From Porphyromonadaceae bacterium UBA4259 (lineage in GTDB: Bacteria; Bacteroidota; Bacteroidia; Bacteroidales; Muribaculaceae), in assembly GCA_002396125.1 (NCBI GenBank), contig DGWL01000044.1:44565-49768 (forward strand): 5,204 bases of DNA, in the 5' to 3' direction. The translations under genes and the position numbers were made by a program. Of this stretch, positions 5,105 to 5,204 are shown piece after piece. The notes below the pieces were generated by a model, which was not told the DNA's origin, did not search any database, and saw only the letters and a program-made list of their open reading frames with translations. The first letter of the stretch is position 1. Every line of letters starts with the position of its first letter.

Positions 5105-5112
5105 CAAAATTA
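5105..5112 (-). promoter_or_regulatory. -7 element of the DUF3667 promoter
   Basis: On the minus strand this reads TAATTTTG followed by CAAA, matching TAnnTTTG and sharing TAATTTTGCA with both promoters of the HxlR region. The start would be near 5100, giving a leader of about 108 nt. The only nearby TTTG (from 5128-5125) is 12 bp away rather than 19-21, so the -33 side is poor. Confidence 0.5.
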
Positions 5113-5204
5113 CAACATTTCTTGCAAACGAGGTGATTTATAACGTTTTTTTTCTTGCAAGGAGCCAAGTGAAAGTTCCATGTAGAGTCAACTGGCAAGT
5201 GCAA

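Noticed and set aside
1..5204. CRISPR array, IS element, integrase or toxin-antitoxin pair
   Set aside because: No regularly spaced repeats, transposase or recombinase motifs, or small paired toxin-like genes were seen on either strand.

Overview
The window looks like chromosome from a member of the Bacteroidota, most likely order Bacteroidales (Prevotella/Bacteroides-like). Three things point there. All recognisable proteins are of types common in that order: a DUF3667 membrane protein, a TIGR04076 protein, a short cytosolic FKBP, a Nim-like flavoprotein and a C_GCAxxG_C_C protein. Four upstream regions carry the Bacteroidota -7 promoter element TAnnTTTG, three of them as TAATTTTGCA. The starts lack obvious Shine-Dalgarno sequences. 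The genus call is inference; no rRNA or marker gene is present.

Layout, left to right. Positions 1-18 fit the last 18 bases of a plus-strand tRNA (probably tRNA-Pro) cut by the window edge, followed by a strong AT-rich intrinsic terminator (29-78). Positions 246-2172 hold a five-gene minus-strand operon, in transcription order: HxlR-family regulator, TIGR04076 protein, FKBP prolyl isomerase, a YdeI-like protein that seems to lack its C-terminal half, and a C_GCAxxG_C_C putative redox protein. Divergent from the regulator is a plus-strand NTF2-like (lumazine-binding type) gene at 2337-2720 with its own terminator. The 164-bp divergent region holds two back-to-back -7 elements and a 25-bp dyad that is the best candidate for the HxlR operator.

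A second minus-strand operon (2829-3649) encodes an SMR exporter of the SugE/Gdx type followed by a NimA-like flavoprotein, joined by a TAATG stop/start overlap. Its predicted promoter is overlapped by a perfect 8-bp inverted repeat. A 407-bp non-coding stretch follows, with an orphan plus-strand terminator. A DUF3667 zinc-ribbon membrane protein is at 4057-4992 (minus), with a roughly 110-nt leader containing another dyad.

Functionally, the two minus-strand operons suggest a small-molecule or thiol/electrophile stress neighbourhood: a regulator from a family known for Cys-based sensing, Cys-containing proteins of unknown chemistry, a flavin-binding Nim-like protein and a small-cation exporter. 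This grouping is inference from families and proximity. No mobile-element genes, CRISPR array or clearly new multi-gene defence system was seen.
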